A stretch of DNA of 64,000 nucleotides from Actinomycetota bacterium (lineage in GTDB: Bacteria > Actinomycetota > UBA4738 > HRBIN12), in contig DASQWI010000001.1 in the NCBI GenBank assembly GCA_035640355.1, forward strand, positions 62,001 through 126,000. The letters run 5' to 3'. The notes below the pieces were generated by a model. It ran no database searches and was not told where the DNA came from. It worked only from the letters and a program-made list of their open reading frames with translations. Both the position numbers and the translations under genes were made by a program. Position 1 is the stretch's first letter. Each line of letters starts with the position of its first letter. This document shows positions 15,828-24,181 of this stretch, piece after piece.

Positions 15828-17177
15828 TCAGTGGTCGGAGGTGCTGCTGAAGTTGAAGGACTCGATCTTGAGTGCCGGGACGAGCGACGCGCTGAAGAAG
15901 AACTCGCTGGCGAGCTCGCTTTCCTTGCCGATCATCGTCGTGGCCTGGAGTGCTTCGAGGATCGACTGCGTGAATCGGAGGTTCTTCACGGGGTGCGCAA
16001 TCTCGCCGTTCTCGATGAGAAACGTGCCGTCCCGTGTCATGCCTGTGATCGACGACTCGATCGGGTGGACGACGTTGGAGTAGTGGAACCGCGTGACCAG
16101 GAGGCCTCGTTCGGTCGAGGAGATCATGTCCTCGAGCGATGCGTCACCCGGTTCGAGGACCACGTTCAACGGGAACGGACCTTCGGGGTTCGGCGGGGGG
16201 AGCGCGTGCCCCGTCGTGGCCTTCCCTGCCTGCTTGGCCGTTCGAAGGTCGTAGACACCGTCGCGGAACACGCCGCCCTCGATGAGCGAGACGTGTGAGC
16301 GCGGCACGCCCTCGAAATCAAACGGCACGCCGAGGGTGTCCGCACGCCGGGCGTCGTCGTACATCGTCACGTGATCCGCAGCGACGTGCTCGCCGTGGCG
16401 ACCCGACAAGCACGAGCGTCCCTCGACGAGCTGCCGGCCACCGAACCCGATCCACGCAAGGAACCCGACGAGCGTCGAGACGGCGGACGGTTCGAGGACG
16501 ACGGTGTAGCGCCCGGGCTTCACGTCGCGCGGGTTCTTCGATGCGTTCGCCTTGCCCGCGGCGCGTTCGCCGACCGTCCCGGCGTCCACGTCATCGACGC
16601 TCGCGGCGAACACCTCCGAGAAGCCAGTCCCACCGTCGGCTCCGGTGACCACCGTGGTGACCGACGCGCGTGACGTCGGCGCCCAGCAGAACTGGCCCTC
16701 GGTGTTCACGACGGCGACCTCCATCCCGATCGTCTCGAACGCGCCGGCGGCGACGAGTCCGTTCGACAGGCGCCCGACGAGATCCGCTACGCCGTTCGCC
16801 CTACGCTCGGGCGACGTCGACGCCGTTCCCTCGTCGAACCGCGACGAGTCCTCGACGGGATTCGGCGGGGCGAGTCCCGGAAACAGCGGATCGGGCGCGA
16901 CCACGCCGGCCATCTCCTTCGCGCTATCGGCAACGCGTCGAGCGCCGTCGGGCGACAGATCGTTCGTCGACGCGACGCCGACGCGATCGCCGATCACCAC
17001 CCGGACGCTGAGGTCCGTGTCCTCGCGCGACGTGCTCTGGTGGATCGAGCTCGACGCGAACCGGGTGAGTCCACCCCATTCGTGAACGAACAGGACCTCG
17101 ACGGCGTCCGCTCCCGGTATCTCGAGCGCAGCAGCGGCGACGCGGCGGATCTCGTCGGGCCCGACGACGCCGGGCAT
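15828..17177 (-). CDS. tldE: TldE/PmbA-family subunit of the TldD-TldE metalloprotease
   Basis: A 449-residue PmbA/TldE-type protein: N-terminal mixed domain (EVLFVHEWGGLTRFASSSIHQS), a central linker and a C-terminal domain with GRYTVVLEPSAVSTL and SSITGMTRDGTFLIENGEI. TldE lacks the zinc site and partners TldD in an oligomeric protease that trims unfolded peptides; in E. coli it matures microcin B17 and degrades CcdA. The pair may process a peptide here, but no precursor gene is visible nearby. The ATG at 17177 is chosen because longer frames run into tldD, which ends 53 bases upstream. Confidence 0.9.
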   Translation of the reverse strand: MPGVVGPDEIRRVAAAALEIPGADAVEVLFVHEWGGLTRFASSSIHQSTSREDTDLSVRVVIGDRVGVASTNDLSPDGARRVADSAKEMAGVVAPDPLFPGLAPPNPVEDSSRFDEGTASTSPERRANGVADLVGRLSNGLVAAGAFETIGMEVAVVNTEGQFCWAPTSRASVTTVVTGADGGTGFSEVFAASVDDVDAGTVGERAAGKANASKNPRDVKPGRYTVVLEPSAVSTLVGFLAWIGFGGRQLVEGRSCLSGRHGEHVAADHVTMYDDARRADTLGVPFDFEGVPRSHVSLIEGGVFRDGVYDLRTAKQAGKATTGHALPPPNPEGPFPLNVVLEPGDASLEDMISSTERGLLVTRFHYSNVVHPIESSITGMTRDGTFLIENGEIAHPVKNLRFTQSILEALQATTMIGKESELASEFFFSASLVPALKIESFNFSSTSDH

Positions 17178-17230
17178 CAGCCGCACACCCGCTGTCGCGC
17201 GGTCGGCCCGACGTTCGTGTCGTACACGTG

Positions 17231-18673
17231 CTACCCCCGCACTCCCACCTGAACGTTGCGAAACCGCGCCGGCGATGCACCGTGGCCGACCCGCGCGACC
17301 TGTCCGGGTTGACCCTTGCCGCAGTTCGGTGTCCCCCATAGCGTCCAGTCCTCGCGGCCGCCGACGGCGTCGCAGCTCTGCCAGAACTCCGTCGTGGTGC
17401 CGGTGTAGTTGGGGTTCCGGTACATCTGCGTGAGACGCCCGTCCTCGATCCGCCACGCGATCTCGCATCCGAACTGGAAGTTCACCCGGTGGTCGTCGAT
17501 CGACCATGAAGAGTTCGTCGTCATGAACACGCCGTCCTTCGTGTCGCCGATGATGTCCCCGAGCGTTCCCTCGCGCGGCTCGATCGAGATGTTCGTCATT
17601 CGGATCAGCGGGAAGTTCTGCCAGCCGTCGGCGCGCATCGCACCCGAGCTGGGGAGGCCGAGCACGCTGGCCGTCTCGCGGCTCGAAATGAAGTCGTGGA
17701 AGACCCCGTCGACGATGATCGGAAGCCGTTGCGCCGGTACGCCCTCGTCGTCCCATCCGAACGAGCCGAGCCCGCCGGGGAGCGACGCGTCCGCCGTTAT
17801 CGACACGAGGTCGCTCGCGTAGCGGAGCCTGCCCCGGTCGTCGGGCCGAACGAACGACGAACCGGCGAACGCCTCTTCCATGCCCAGTACGCGGTCGAGC
17901 TCGACCGCATGCCCGATCGACTCGTGGATCTGCAGCTCCATCTGCCCCGAGTCGATCACGAGAGTGGTGACCTCGGTGGGGCACTGCGGTGCCGAGAGCA
18001 ACTCGACGGCCTCGGTGCCGGTGCGTTCGGCTTCCTCGATGAGCCCCAGTTTCTGGATGTGCTCCCACCCCGCCGCGGCGATGTGACCTCGGAACGAGTT
18101 GGGGAACGATCGGCGCTGCATCTCGCCGTCGCCGATAGCCGTCGCTTCGATGCCGCCACCCGAGTGGACCGAGGCTTGGTCGACCGCCGTGCCCTCGCTC
18201 GTAGCCAGCCAGGTCTGCCGGCGGAACAGGTCGATCCCGCCCTCGGCGAACGCGAGCCCCTTCACCTCCTGCATCCGCCGCGTCGCCTCCATGAGGAGAG
18301 CGACCTTCTCTTCGAGGGGAACGTGGAACGGGTCCTCTTGCATCGGCGAATGCCACGTGCCGCTCGCCGGTTCGATCTCGGCCAGCCGAATCGGGTCCAT
18401 CGGCAGACGTGCGGCGGCCCTGGCGATCTCGACGGCGAGTGTGCCCGTGCGATCGATCTGGTCGGGAGCGAGCCGCGCCGTCGCCGCGAACCCCCAATAG
18501 CCGTTGACCAGGACGCGGATGCCGATCCCCTCCGACCGCGAACGGTCTATGCCTTCCATCTGCTGGTTGCGCACGGTCAACGACTCCGACTCGTCGGTGA
18601 CGACGCGCCCATCCGCATAGTCGGCGCCGGCGGCCATTGCCGCATCTACGGCCTGCTTGGCGACATCGAGCAT
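17231..18673 (-). CDS. tldD: TldD-family zinc metalloprotease subunit
   Basis: The 480-residue protein has the TldD zinc motif HESIGHAVELDR (residues 250-261) and the late Cys ligand in NCGKGQPGQ, followed by a short tail. It is the catalytic partner of TldE encoded immediately downstream, and the two form a clamshell protease whose active site is enclosed. Length is typical. The ATG at 18673 is supported by the conserved start of the family. The gap to divergent rmuC (143 bases) must hold its promoter. Confidence 0.93.
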   Translation of the reverse strand: MLDVAKQAVDAAMAAGADYADGRVVTDESESLTVRNQQMEGIDRSRSEGIGIRVLVNGYWGFAATARLAPDQIDRTGTLAVEIARAAARLPMDPIRLAEIEPASGTWHSPMQEDPFHVPLEEKVALLMEATRRMQEVKGLAFAEGGIDLFRRQTWLATSEGTAVDQASVHSGGGIEATAIGDGEMQRRSFPNSFRGHIAAAGWEHIQKLGLIEEAERTGTEAVELLSAPQCPTEVTTLVIDSGQMELQIHESIGHAVELDRVLGMEEAFAGSSFVRPDDRGRLRYASDLVSITADASLPGGLGSFGWDDEGVPAQRLPIIVDGVFHDFISSRETASVLGLPSSGAMRADGWQNFPLIRMTNISIEPREGTLGDIIGDTKDGVFMTTNSSWSIDDHRVNFQFGCEIAWRIEDGRLTQMYRNPNYTGTTTEFWQSCDAVGGREDWTLWGTPNCGKGQPGQVARVGHGASPARFRNVQVGVRG

Positions 18674-18804
18674 CGCGGGGCCTGGTCTGCCTTTCGAGGG
18701 GAGTGATCGGTCTGGGCTGCTGAGCCTACCCGAGCGCGACGACCCGCCGTGCCGCGATCATGTTGGGCTGGACGCGTTCCGCGAACGCTGTCGGAGGGGC
18801 AAGC

Positions 18805-18810
18805 TACGGT
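18805..18810 (+). promoter_or_regulatory. -10 box TACGGT placed for a leaderless transcript of the RmuC-like gene
   Basis: TACGGT ends 7 bases before the ATG at 18817, the spacing expected when transcription starts at the A of the start codon. No ribosome-binding site is visible between them and no -35 box is clear. The rest of the 18674-18816 gap shows no other recognisable element and should also contain the tldD promoter on the minus strand. Confidence 0.45.
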
Positions 18811-18816
18811 CGCGCC

Positions 18817-19809
18817 ATGGAGACGTTCGGGTACGTGGTGCTTGCCCTCGCGGTGGGGTTGAGCATCGGAGCGGCGGTGGCCATCTCGTCGCGCCGACCG
18901 GGGCAACCGCCTGCCGACACGGCGCGGATCGAAGCGCGGCTGGAGGTCCAGGCGGCCGAGCTCCGCCGGCTCGCCGACGGCGCGACGGTCCAGGACGGAG
19001 GAGCGGAACGCGTGCGCTCCGAGCTCGCGGGCGCAAGGCGGGCGCTCGAGATGCTCGCGCTCAAGGACGAAGAACGACGCGAGCGCGAGCGCGAGTCCTG
19101 GGAGGTCGTTCGGCGGCTCTCGTCCGTGCTGGCGGGGGGCGCGTCGAAGGGCCGGGCCGGCGAGAACGTCCTCCGGGAACAACTGGCCCACCTGCCGCCG
19201 ACGATGCTCGTCACCGATCTGCGCGTGAACGGCAAGATCGTCGAGTTCGCGCTCGAGCTGCCGGACGGACGGCGGCTGCCGGTCGATTCCAAGTGGACTG
19301 CCGTCGCCGAGCTCGAGGCGCTGGAGACGGCGGATCCGGCCGAGCTCGATGTCCGCGCTCGCGAGGTCGAACGACAGGTCGCCGCCCGCGCTCGCGAGGT
19401 GGCCCAGTACGTCGACCCGGCGGTGACGTCCCCGGTCGCCGTTGCGGCGGTGCCCGATGCCGCGTACGCGGTGTTGAAGCGCGCACACGCCGAAGCGTTT
19501 GCCCGCGGCGTCGTCATCGTGCCGTACTCGACCGCGGCGCCGGTGCTGCTGTTCCTGTACAGCGTGGTGCACCGGTTCGGCGACGCCGGTGACGCGCGCG
19601 TCGCGCTCGAGGAGGTCGCAGCCGTTCTCGACGGGCTGGAGGTCACGCTGGAGAACAAGATCGTGAAGGCGGCGACGATGGTCGCGAACGGCGCCGACGA
19701 GCTCCGCTCGTGCCTCGGGAGGGCGCGAGGTTCCGTCGCGCGGGGCCGCGCCGCAGCGCGTTCCGACGAGCCAGCGCTTGCGGAGGCGGCGTTGAAGGCT
19801 GTTCGCTAG
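18817..19809 (+). CDS. rmuC: RmuC-family protein (DNA recombination/inverted-repeat stability)
   Basis: A 330-residue protein: one N-terminal membrane segment (residues about 4-22), a coiled-coil stretch rich in Arg and Glu (35-90), and the RmuC nuclease-like domain (about 100-290) with KGRAGENVLREQL, LPVDSKW and a VIVPYSTAAPVLLF segment. RmuC proteins limit recombination at inverted repeats and are predicted PD-(D/E)XK nucleases; the GEN and DSK motifs are the likely catalytic positions. It is shorter than E. coli RmuC (475) because the coiled coil is reduced. The ATG at 18817 is chosen because the membrane anchor follows and a -10 box precedes it. Confidence 0.85.
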   Translation: METFGYVVLALAVGLSIGAAVAISSRRPGQPPADTARIEARLEVQAAELRRLADGATVQDGGAERVRSELAGARRALEMLALKDEERRERERESWEVVRRLSSVLAGGASKGRAGENVLREQLAHLPPTMLVTDLRVNGKIVEFALELPDGRRLPVDSKWTAVAELEALETADPAELDVRAREVERQVAARAREVAQYVDPAVTSPVAVAAVPDAAYAVLKRAHAEAFARGVVIVPYSTAAPVLLFLYSVVHRFGDAGDARVALEEVAAVLDGLEVTLENKIVKAATMVANGADELRSCLGRARGSVARGRAAARSDEPALAEAALKAVR

Positions 19810-19833
19810 TCGCCCTCGAACGGGAGGACGACG

Positions 19834-20151
19834 TTGATCGCACGAACGTGGCGTGGTTGGACGAGATCCCGCGACCTCGAACCGTACGTTGAGTACCTCC
19901 GCGAGACTGGTGTGAAGGAGCTCCGAGGAACACCGGGGAACCGAGGGGTCTTCGTGTTCACTCGGCTCGACGGGGACCGCGCGGAGTTCCAGGTGATCTC
20001 CCTCTGGGAGTCGATGGACGCCGTCCGTGCGTTCGCGGGAGACGACGAGCGCGTCGCGGTGTTCTATCCAGACGACGAGCGGTTCCTCGTCGATCGCGAG
20101 CGCCACGCGGACCACTACGACGTGGCGGTGGAGGAGCCTGCGCGAACGTAG
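19834..20151 (+). CDS. Small ABM-like (dimeric alpha/beta barrel) protein
   Basis: The 105-residue product resembles the antibiotic-biosynthesis-monooxygenase fold: beta-rich start, YVEYLRETGVKEL helix, NRGVFVFTRL and AEFQVISLWESMDAVRAFAG, where a Trp in a turn before a helix is characteristic. Members are dimeric barrels, sometimes heme-degrading or cofactor-free oxygenases, often of unknown role. The TTG at 19834 is chosen as the start because GGGAGG lies 6 bases upstream (19822-19827). It begins 24 bases after the RmuC-like gene and ends 10 bases before the next small gene. Function is not known. Confidence 0.72.
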   Translation: MIARTWRGWTRSRDLEPYVEYLRETGVKELRGTPGNRGVFVFTRLDGDRAEFQVISLWESMDAVRAFAGDDERVAVFYPDDERFLVDRERHADHYDVAVEEPART

Positions 20152-20161
20152 GCTTCTTCTA

Positions 20162-20494
20162 ATGGACTTCGACGAGGCACTGGGGCGACTGGGGTTCGAG
20201 CCGAGCTCCGAGCGGTCCCCGCGGGGCGTTCGCGTCTACGCCGCCCACCCGAACCGGTTCCTTACGTACTCCGTCCAGGCGTTCGAGGACGGAACCGCCC
20301 TGTTCTCATGGGAGTTCGCCGTGGGGGAGTACCTCGCCACGAAGGGGATCCAGTTCGGCTCCGACGAGACGCTGAACCAGTTCGCGTATCCGCGTCAGGA
20401 TCTCCGAGGAGCGCAGGACGGCGCATGGTTGGCCAGTGCGGTCGAACAAGCCGAGTCGCTACTGGCCGACGTTCGGTTCGATCGGGCGGAGTGA
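20162..20494 (+). CDS. Hypothetical protein, 110 residues
   Basis: I do not recognise this family. The protein is acidic and soluble, with a short N-terminal helix (MDFDEALGRLGF), two aromatic-rich strands (RFLTYSVQAF, TALFSWEFAVGEYLA), a loop containing DETLNQFAYPRQD, and a C-terminal helix (SAVEQAESLLADV). There is no membrane segment, cysteine or obvious catalytic motif. It lies 10 bases after the ABM-like gene on the same strand and before the arginine promoter, so it is likely the last gene of the rmuC unit. Codon use matches its neighbours. Confidence 0.65.
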   Translation: MDFDEALGRLGFEPSSERSPRGVRVYAAHPNRFLTYSVQAFEDGTALFSWEFAVGEYLATKGIQFGSDETLNQFAYPRQDLRGAQDGAWLASAVEQAESLLADVRFDRAE

Positions 20495-20516
20495 GTCGAG
20501 GCCCCGATTGAACCTG

Positions 20517-20549
20517 TTGACGATTCATGCACGCTCTGCATAAATATGC
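20517..20549 (+). promoter_or_regulatory. arg operon promoter with overlapping ArgR-type operator
   Basis: TTGACG (20517-20522) and TAAATA (20541-20546) are separated by 18 bases, a good sigma-70-type promoter. The -10 lies inside a palindrome, GCATAAATATGC (20538-20549), whose AT-rich GCATA/TATGC arms resemble known ARG boxes. ATTCATGCA just upstream (20523-20531) may be a second half site. ArgR encoded four genes downstream would block polymerase when arginine is bound. The predicted start point is next to the argC ATG at 20555, so the message would be leaderless or nearly so. Confidence 0.65.
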
Positions 20550-20554
20550 GGTGA

Positions 20555-21604
20555 ATGTCAGCGATGTCTCGCGTGTCGGTCGGCGTGCTCGGCGCGTCGG
20601 GAACGACCGGCGGCGAGCTCGTTCGTCTGCTCCTCGATCACCCCGGCGCGGACCTCGTGTTCCTGGGTGCCCGCGAGTCGGCCGGTCGCTCGCTCGGCGA
20701 TGTGCATCCGCATCTGGCCGCATGGCCGCTGGGGGGCGTCGAGCTCAGTCCGCTGGACGACGCTCCGTCGCTCGACGTTGCGTTCCTCTCGCTCCCACAC
20801 GGCGAGAGCGGGCCTCGAGCGCCGGAGCTCCTCGAGAGCGGCGCCCGCGTGATCGACCTCGCGGGCGACTTCCGCCTACCGCCTCAGGCGTACCCGCACT
20901 GGTACGGGTTCGATCACCCGGCATCGTCTTGGACCGAGAAAGCGGTGTATGGGCTCACAGAACTGTTCCGTGAGCAGATCCTCGGTGCGCAGCTCGTCGC
21001 CAACCCCGGCTGCTTCCCGACGCCCGTGGTCGTCGGTCTCGCACCGTTGTTGCGCGAGGGCCTGATCGAGCCGGGCCGCCTCGTTGTCGACGGCAAGACC
21101 GGCCTGTCGGGCGCCGGCCGCACGCTCACCGAATCGACGACCTACACGTCCTCGGAAGAGAGCGTTCGGCCGTACCGCGTCCCACTCCACCAGCACACAC
21201 CGGAGATCGAGCACGCGCTCGCCCTGTCGACCGGCATCGAGGTTCAGGCGTCGTTCGTGCCCCACCTCGTGCCGGCCGTCCGTGGGGTGCTCACGACGTG
21301 CTACGCGGAAGCCGCCGGCGGTGCGACCACCGACGTGCTCTCGAACGCGCTCGCGGACGCGTACGCCGGCGAGCCGTTCGTTCGCGTGCTTCCGCCCCGC
21401 GCCATGGCGGACACCAAACGCGTGCGCGCGTCGAACGTGGTCGAGCTGCAGGCGACGGTCGACGAGCGAACCGGAACGGCGATCGTCATCGGTGCGGTCG
21501 ACAACCTGGTCAAGGGGGCCGCCGGCCAGGCGATCCAGAACCTGAACGTCATGGCCGGCTTCGACGAGGCGACCGCGCTGCCGGCCGTGGGGGTGTACCC
21601 GTGA
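20555..21604 (+). CDS. argC: N-acetyl-gamma-glutamyl-phosphate reductase
   Basis: The 349-residue protein starts with an NADP Rossmann motif (VGVLGASGTTGGELVRLL) and has the active-site cysteine in VANPGCFPTPV, then GKTGLSGAGR and an HTPEIEH motif. It catalyses the third step of arginine synthesis, reducing N-acetylglutamyl phosphate to the semialdehyde. An alternative ATG lies three codons in (20564). It is the first gene of the arg operon; its TGA is overlapped by the argJ start (GTGA). The upstream palindrome indicates arginine repression. Confidence 0.96.
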   Translation: MSAMSRVSVGVLGASGTTGGELVRLLLDHPGADLVFLGARESAGRSLGDVHPHLAAWPLGGVELSPLDDAPSLDVAFLSLPHGESGPRAPELLESGARVIDLAGDFRLPPQAYPHWYGFDHPASSWTEKAVYGLTELFREQILGAQLVANPGCFPTPVVVGLAPLLREGLIEPGRLVVDGKTGLSGAGRTLTESTTYTSSEESVRPYRVPLHQHTPEIEHALALSTGIEVQASFVPHLVPAVRGVLTTCYAEAAGGATTDVLSNALADAYAGEPFVRVLPPRAMADTKRVRASNVVELQATVDERTGTAIVIGAVDNLVKGAAGQAIQNLNVMAGFDEATALPAVGVYP

Positions 21605-22797
21605 CCGTCACGTTCCCCCGCGGGTTCCGGGCCGCCGGCACGACCGCCGGTATGAAACCGTCCGGGCGTCCGGACATGGGGCTGCTCGTGGCGGACCCCA
21701 TCCAGAGCGTCGCAGGGCTGTTCACGACCAACGCCTTCGCGGCCGCACCGGTTCGGCTCTCGGCGCAGCGCGTGTCTCGCGGTCTCCCGCGCGCCGTCGT
21801 CGTGAACAGCGGACAGGCGAACGCCGGGACCGGGCTCCGCGGCGACCGCGACTCCGAACGGACGACCGCTGCCGTCGCCGACGCCCTCCAGTTGGAGGCC
21901 TCCGACGTGCTCGCGTGCTCGACCGGCGTGATCGGTGAGCCGCTCCACATGGATCAATACCTGGGGGCGATCCCGGAGCTCGTGTCGTCGCTGTCGGATG
22001 AGGGTGGCGACGCATTCGCCGAAGCGACCATGACGACCGACGTCGTTCCGAAGGTCGCCGCGGCTGAACGCGCGGGCTTCCGCGTCGGCGGGTGCGCGAA
22101 AGGGGTCGGGATGATCGCTCCCGACCTGAAGCTGGCCACGATGCTCGTGTTCATCACGACAGATGCCCCGGTCCCGCCACCGGAGATCCGACGGTTGGCG
22201 ACCGAGACGCTCGAGCCGAGGTTCGAGTCGCTCACCGTCGACGCGTGCACCAGCACGAACGACACCGTTCTCCTCTTCTCGAGCGGAGCGGCGGGCGGCG
22301 ACCTCGTCGTTCCTGGGACGGACGCGTGGGTGGAGGTCACGAGCGCTCTCGAAGAGGTGGCCACCTCTCTCCTGCTCCAGCTCGCGGCGGATGCGGAAGG
22401 CGCGAACCACGTCATCCTGATCGAGGTCTCCGGCGCGGAGACGGAGCAGCACGCCCAGATCGTCGCGCGCGAGATCGCCGAGTCGATCCTGGTGAAGACG
22501 GCGATCTTCGGCGGCGATCCGAACCCCGGAAGGATCCTCCAGGCGATCGGTTCGTCGGGCGTACCGTTCCTTCCCCAGCTCGTGAACGGATTCATCGGCG
22601 ATATTCAGGTGATCGACGCCGGCGAGATCGCGCCGTCGTACTTCGACGGCGGCAACCAGGCGGCGCGTCTTGCGCTCGTCGAGGAGCGCGACGTCGTCGT
22701 GTCGGTGGCGCTCGGCAACGGCGAGGGACGTAGCCGGATGATCGGCGTCGACCTCTCCTACGACTACGTGAAGATCAACGCGGAGTACTCCACGTGA
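21601..22797 (+). CDS. argJ: Bifunctional glutamate N-acetyltransferase/ornithine acetyltransferase
   Basis: A 398-residue ArgJ. The self-cleavage site is KLATML, with Thr180 as the new N-terminal nucleophile of the beta chain, just after KGVGMIAPD. Residues STN and GDPNPGR are further family marks. It moves the acetyl group from acetylornithine to glutamate, so acetyl is recycled; ArgJ replaces ArgE. The segment before the cleavage site reads DLKLATML rather than the common NMATML, two residues longer. It overlaps argC and argB by GTGA at both ends. Confidence 0.95.
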   Translation: MTVTFPRGFRAAGTTAGMKPSGRPDMGLLVADPIQSVAGLFTTNAFAAAPVRLSAQRVSRGLPRAVVVNSGQANAGTGLRGDRDSERTTAAVADALQLEASDVLACSTGVIGEPLHMDQYLGAIPELVSSLSDEGGDAFAEATMTTDVVPKVAAAERAGFRVGGCAKGVGMIAPDLKLATMLVFITTDAPVPPPEIRRLATETLEPRFESLTVDACTSTNDTVLLFSSGAAGGDLVVPGTDAWVEVTSALEEVATSLLLQLAADAEGANHVILIEVSGAETEQHAQIVAREIAESILVKTAIFGGDPNPGRILQAIGSSGVPFLPQLVNGFIGDIQVIDAGEIAPSYFDGGNQAARLALVEERDVVVSVALGNGEGRSRMIGVDLSYDYVKINAEYST

Positions 22798-23699
22798 CCG
22801 CGCCGTCGCATCCGCCGCAGATTCGCGAACGGACGATCGCGAAGGCTCGCGTGTTGATCGAGGCGCTCCCGTTCATGCGGGAGCACTGGGGCAAGGTCGT
22901 CGTGGTCAAGGTCGGCGGCGCCACGATGGAGCGGGCGCCGCTTTCCAGGTCGTTCGCGGAGGACGTCTCGCTCCTGCAGCACGCGGGGATCCACCCGGTG
23001 GTCGTCCACGGCGGCGGTCCGCAGGTGACCGAGGTCTCCGAACGCTTCGGTCTCCAGGCGTCGTTCGTGAACGGGGTCCGGGTCACGGACCGCGAGACGC
23101 TCGACGTGGCGACGATGGTGCTCGCCGGTCAGATCAGCACGCGTATCGTCGGCCTGCTCATCGCGGGTGACGTTCCGGCTGTCGGATTGTCGGGCGTGGA
23201 TGGGGGACTGGCCGTCGTCCGACGGCAGGCCGAGCCCGATCTCGGCTACGTGGGCGAGATCGTTCGCGTGAACGCCGAGGTCGTCCGCACGCTGATGGCG
23301 AAGGGGTTCGTCCCCGTCGTCGCTTCGATCGCGGCCGACGAGGAGGGCCATCCGTACAACGTGAACGCCGACGTGATGGCGGCCGAGCTGGCGATCGGTC
23401 TCGAGGCGGACAAGCTCGTCTACGCGAATGACGTCCCGGGCGTGATCGGGCCGGCGGGAGACCTGCTCTCCGAGCTGGGCGTCCAGGACGCCCTCGACCT
23501 GCTCGCGAGCGGAAGCGTCGTCGACGGCGGCATGATCCCCAAGCTCGAGAGCGCGGTTCGAGCGCTGAAGGCCGGCGTCTCGCGCGTGCACCTGCTCGAC
23601 GGACGGGTCGAGCACTCGCTGGTCCTCGAGCTGTTCACGCCCGAGGGCGTCGGCACGATGATCACGCCCGACCGAACCGCGTTAGGCGACGCGCCGTGA
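22794..23699 (+). CDS. argB: Acetylglutamate kinase
   Basis: The 301-residue amino-acid-kinase fold protein has the phosphate-binding loop VVKVGGATM, VVHGGGPQV, NADVMAAELAIGLEADKLVYANDVPGV and the late GMIPKLESA motif. It phosphorylates N-acetylglutamate with ATP. Arginine-inhibited forms carry an N-terminal helix; the about 25 residues before the core (with RTIAKARVLIEALPFM) are consistent with such a helix, so feedback inhibition is plausible. GTG start overlapping argJ. In most actinomycetes argD and argF follow; here argR follows directly. Confidence 0.95.
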   Translation: MTAPSHPPQIRERTIAKARVLIEALPFMREHWGKVVVVKVGGATMERAPLSRSFAEDVSLLQHAGIHPVVVHGGGPQVTEVSERFGLQASFVNGVRVTDRETLDVATMVLAGQISTRIVGLLIAGDVPAVGLSGVDGGLAVVRRQAEPDLGYVGEIVRVNAEVVRTLMAKGFVPVVASIAADEEGHPYNVNADVMAAELAIGLEADKLVYANDVPGVIGPAGDLLSELGVQDALDLLASGSVVDGGMIPKLESAVRALKAGVSRVHLLDGRVEHSLVLELFTPEGVGTMITPDRTALGDAP

Positions 23700-24181
23700 A
23701 CCGCAACGGCACCGCGACGAAGGCCAAACGCCAGCAGGCGATCCTTTCGCTCGTCGGACGGGAGCGCCTCGCGAGCCAGGAGGAGATCCGCGCGCGAATC
23801 CGCGCCCTCGGCCTGGAGGCAACGCAGTCGACGATCAGCCGGGACATCGAGGAGCTCGGTCTCGCGCGGGTCCACGACGCGAGGGGACTTCGGTACGTCG
23901 TTCCGGGGCGCGCGGACGCCGCTCCGCCGTCGGCGGTGTTGCGGCACGCTCTGAACGAGTTCGCGCTGTCGCTCTCGCAGGGCGCGGGCGAGCTGCTCGT
24001 CATTCGAACGCCCCCCGGCGCGGCGAACGCGCTCGGCGAGGCCGTGGACCGGGCGGAGCTCGACGCCGTCGCGGGCACGGTGGCCGGCGACGACACGATC
24101 CTCGTCGTCCCGCGCAAGGGACGGACGGCGCGTTCGATCGAGCGAACGCTCGAACGGATCGCGGCAGGTGAGGAGCGGTGA
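23696..24181 (+). CDS. argR: Arginine repressor
   Basis: A 161-residue ArgR: an N-terminal winged helix (about 5-70, with SQEEIRARI and ATQSTISRDIEELGL) and a C-terminal oligomerisation/arginine-binding domain (about 85-155) with the loop AGDDTILV. As a hexamer with arginine it binds ARG boxes; the palindrome over the argC promoter is the likely site, making the operon autoregulated. It lies inside the operon with GTGA overlaps to argB and argG. The usual position after argF is kept in order, but argD and argF are missing. Confidence 0.94.
   Translation: MNRNGTATKAKRQQAILSLVGRERLASQEEIRARIRALGLEATQSTISRDIEELGLARVHDARGLRYVVPGRADAAPPSAVLRHALNEFALSLSQGAGELLVIRTPPGAANALGEAVDRAELDAVAGTVAGDDTILVVPRKGRTARSIERTLERIAAGEER

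Noticed and set aside
15828..18497. A single 889-residue protein covering tldE and part of tldD
   Set aside because: The upstream half is an out-of-frame shadow of tldD; TldE motifs begin only after the ATG at 17177.
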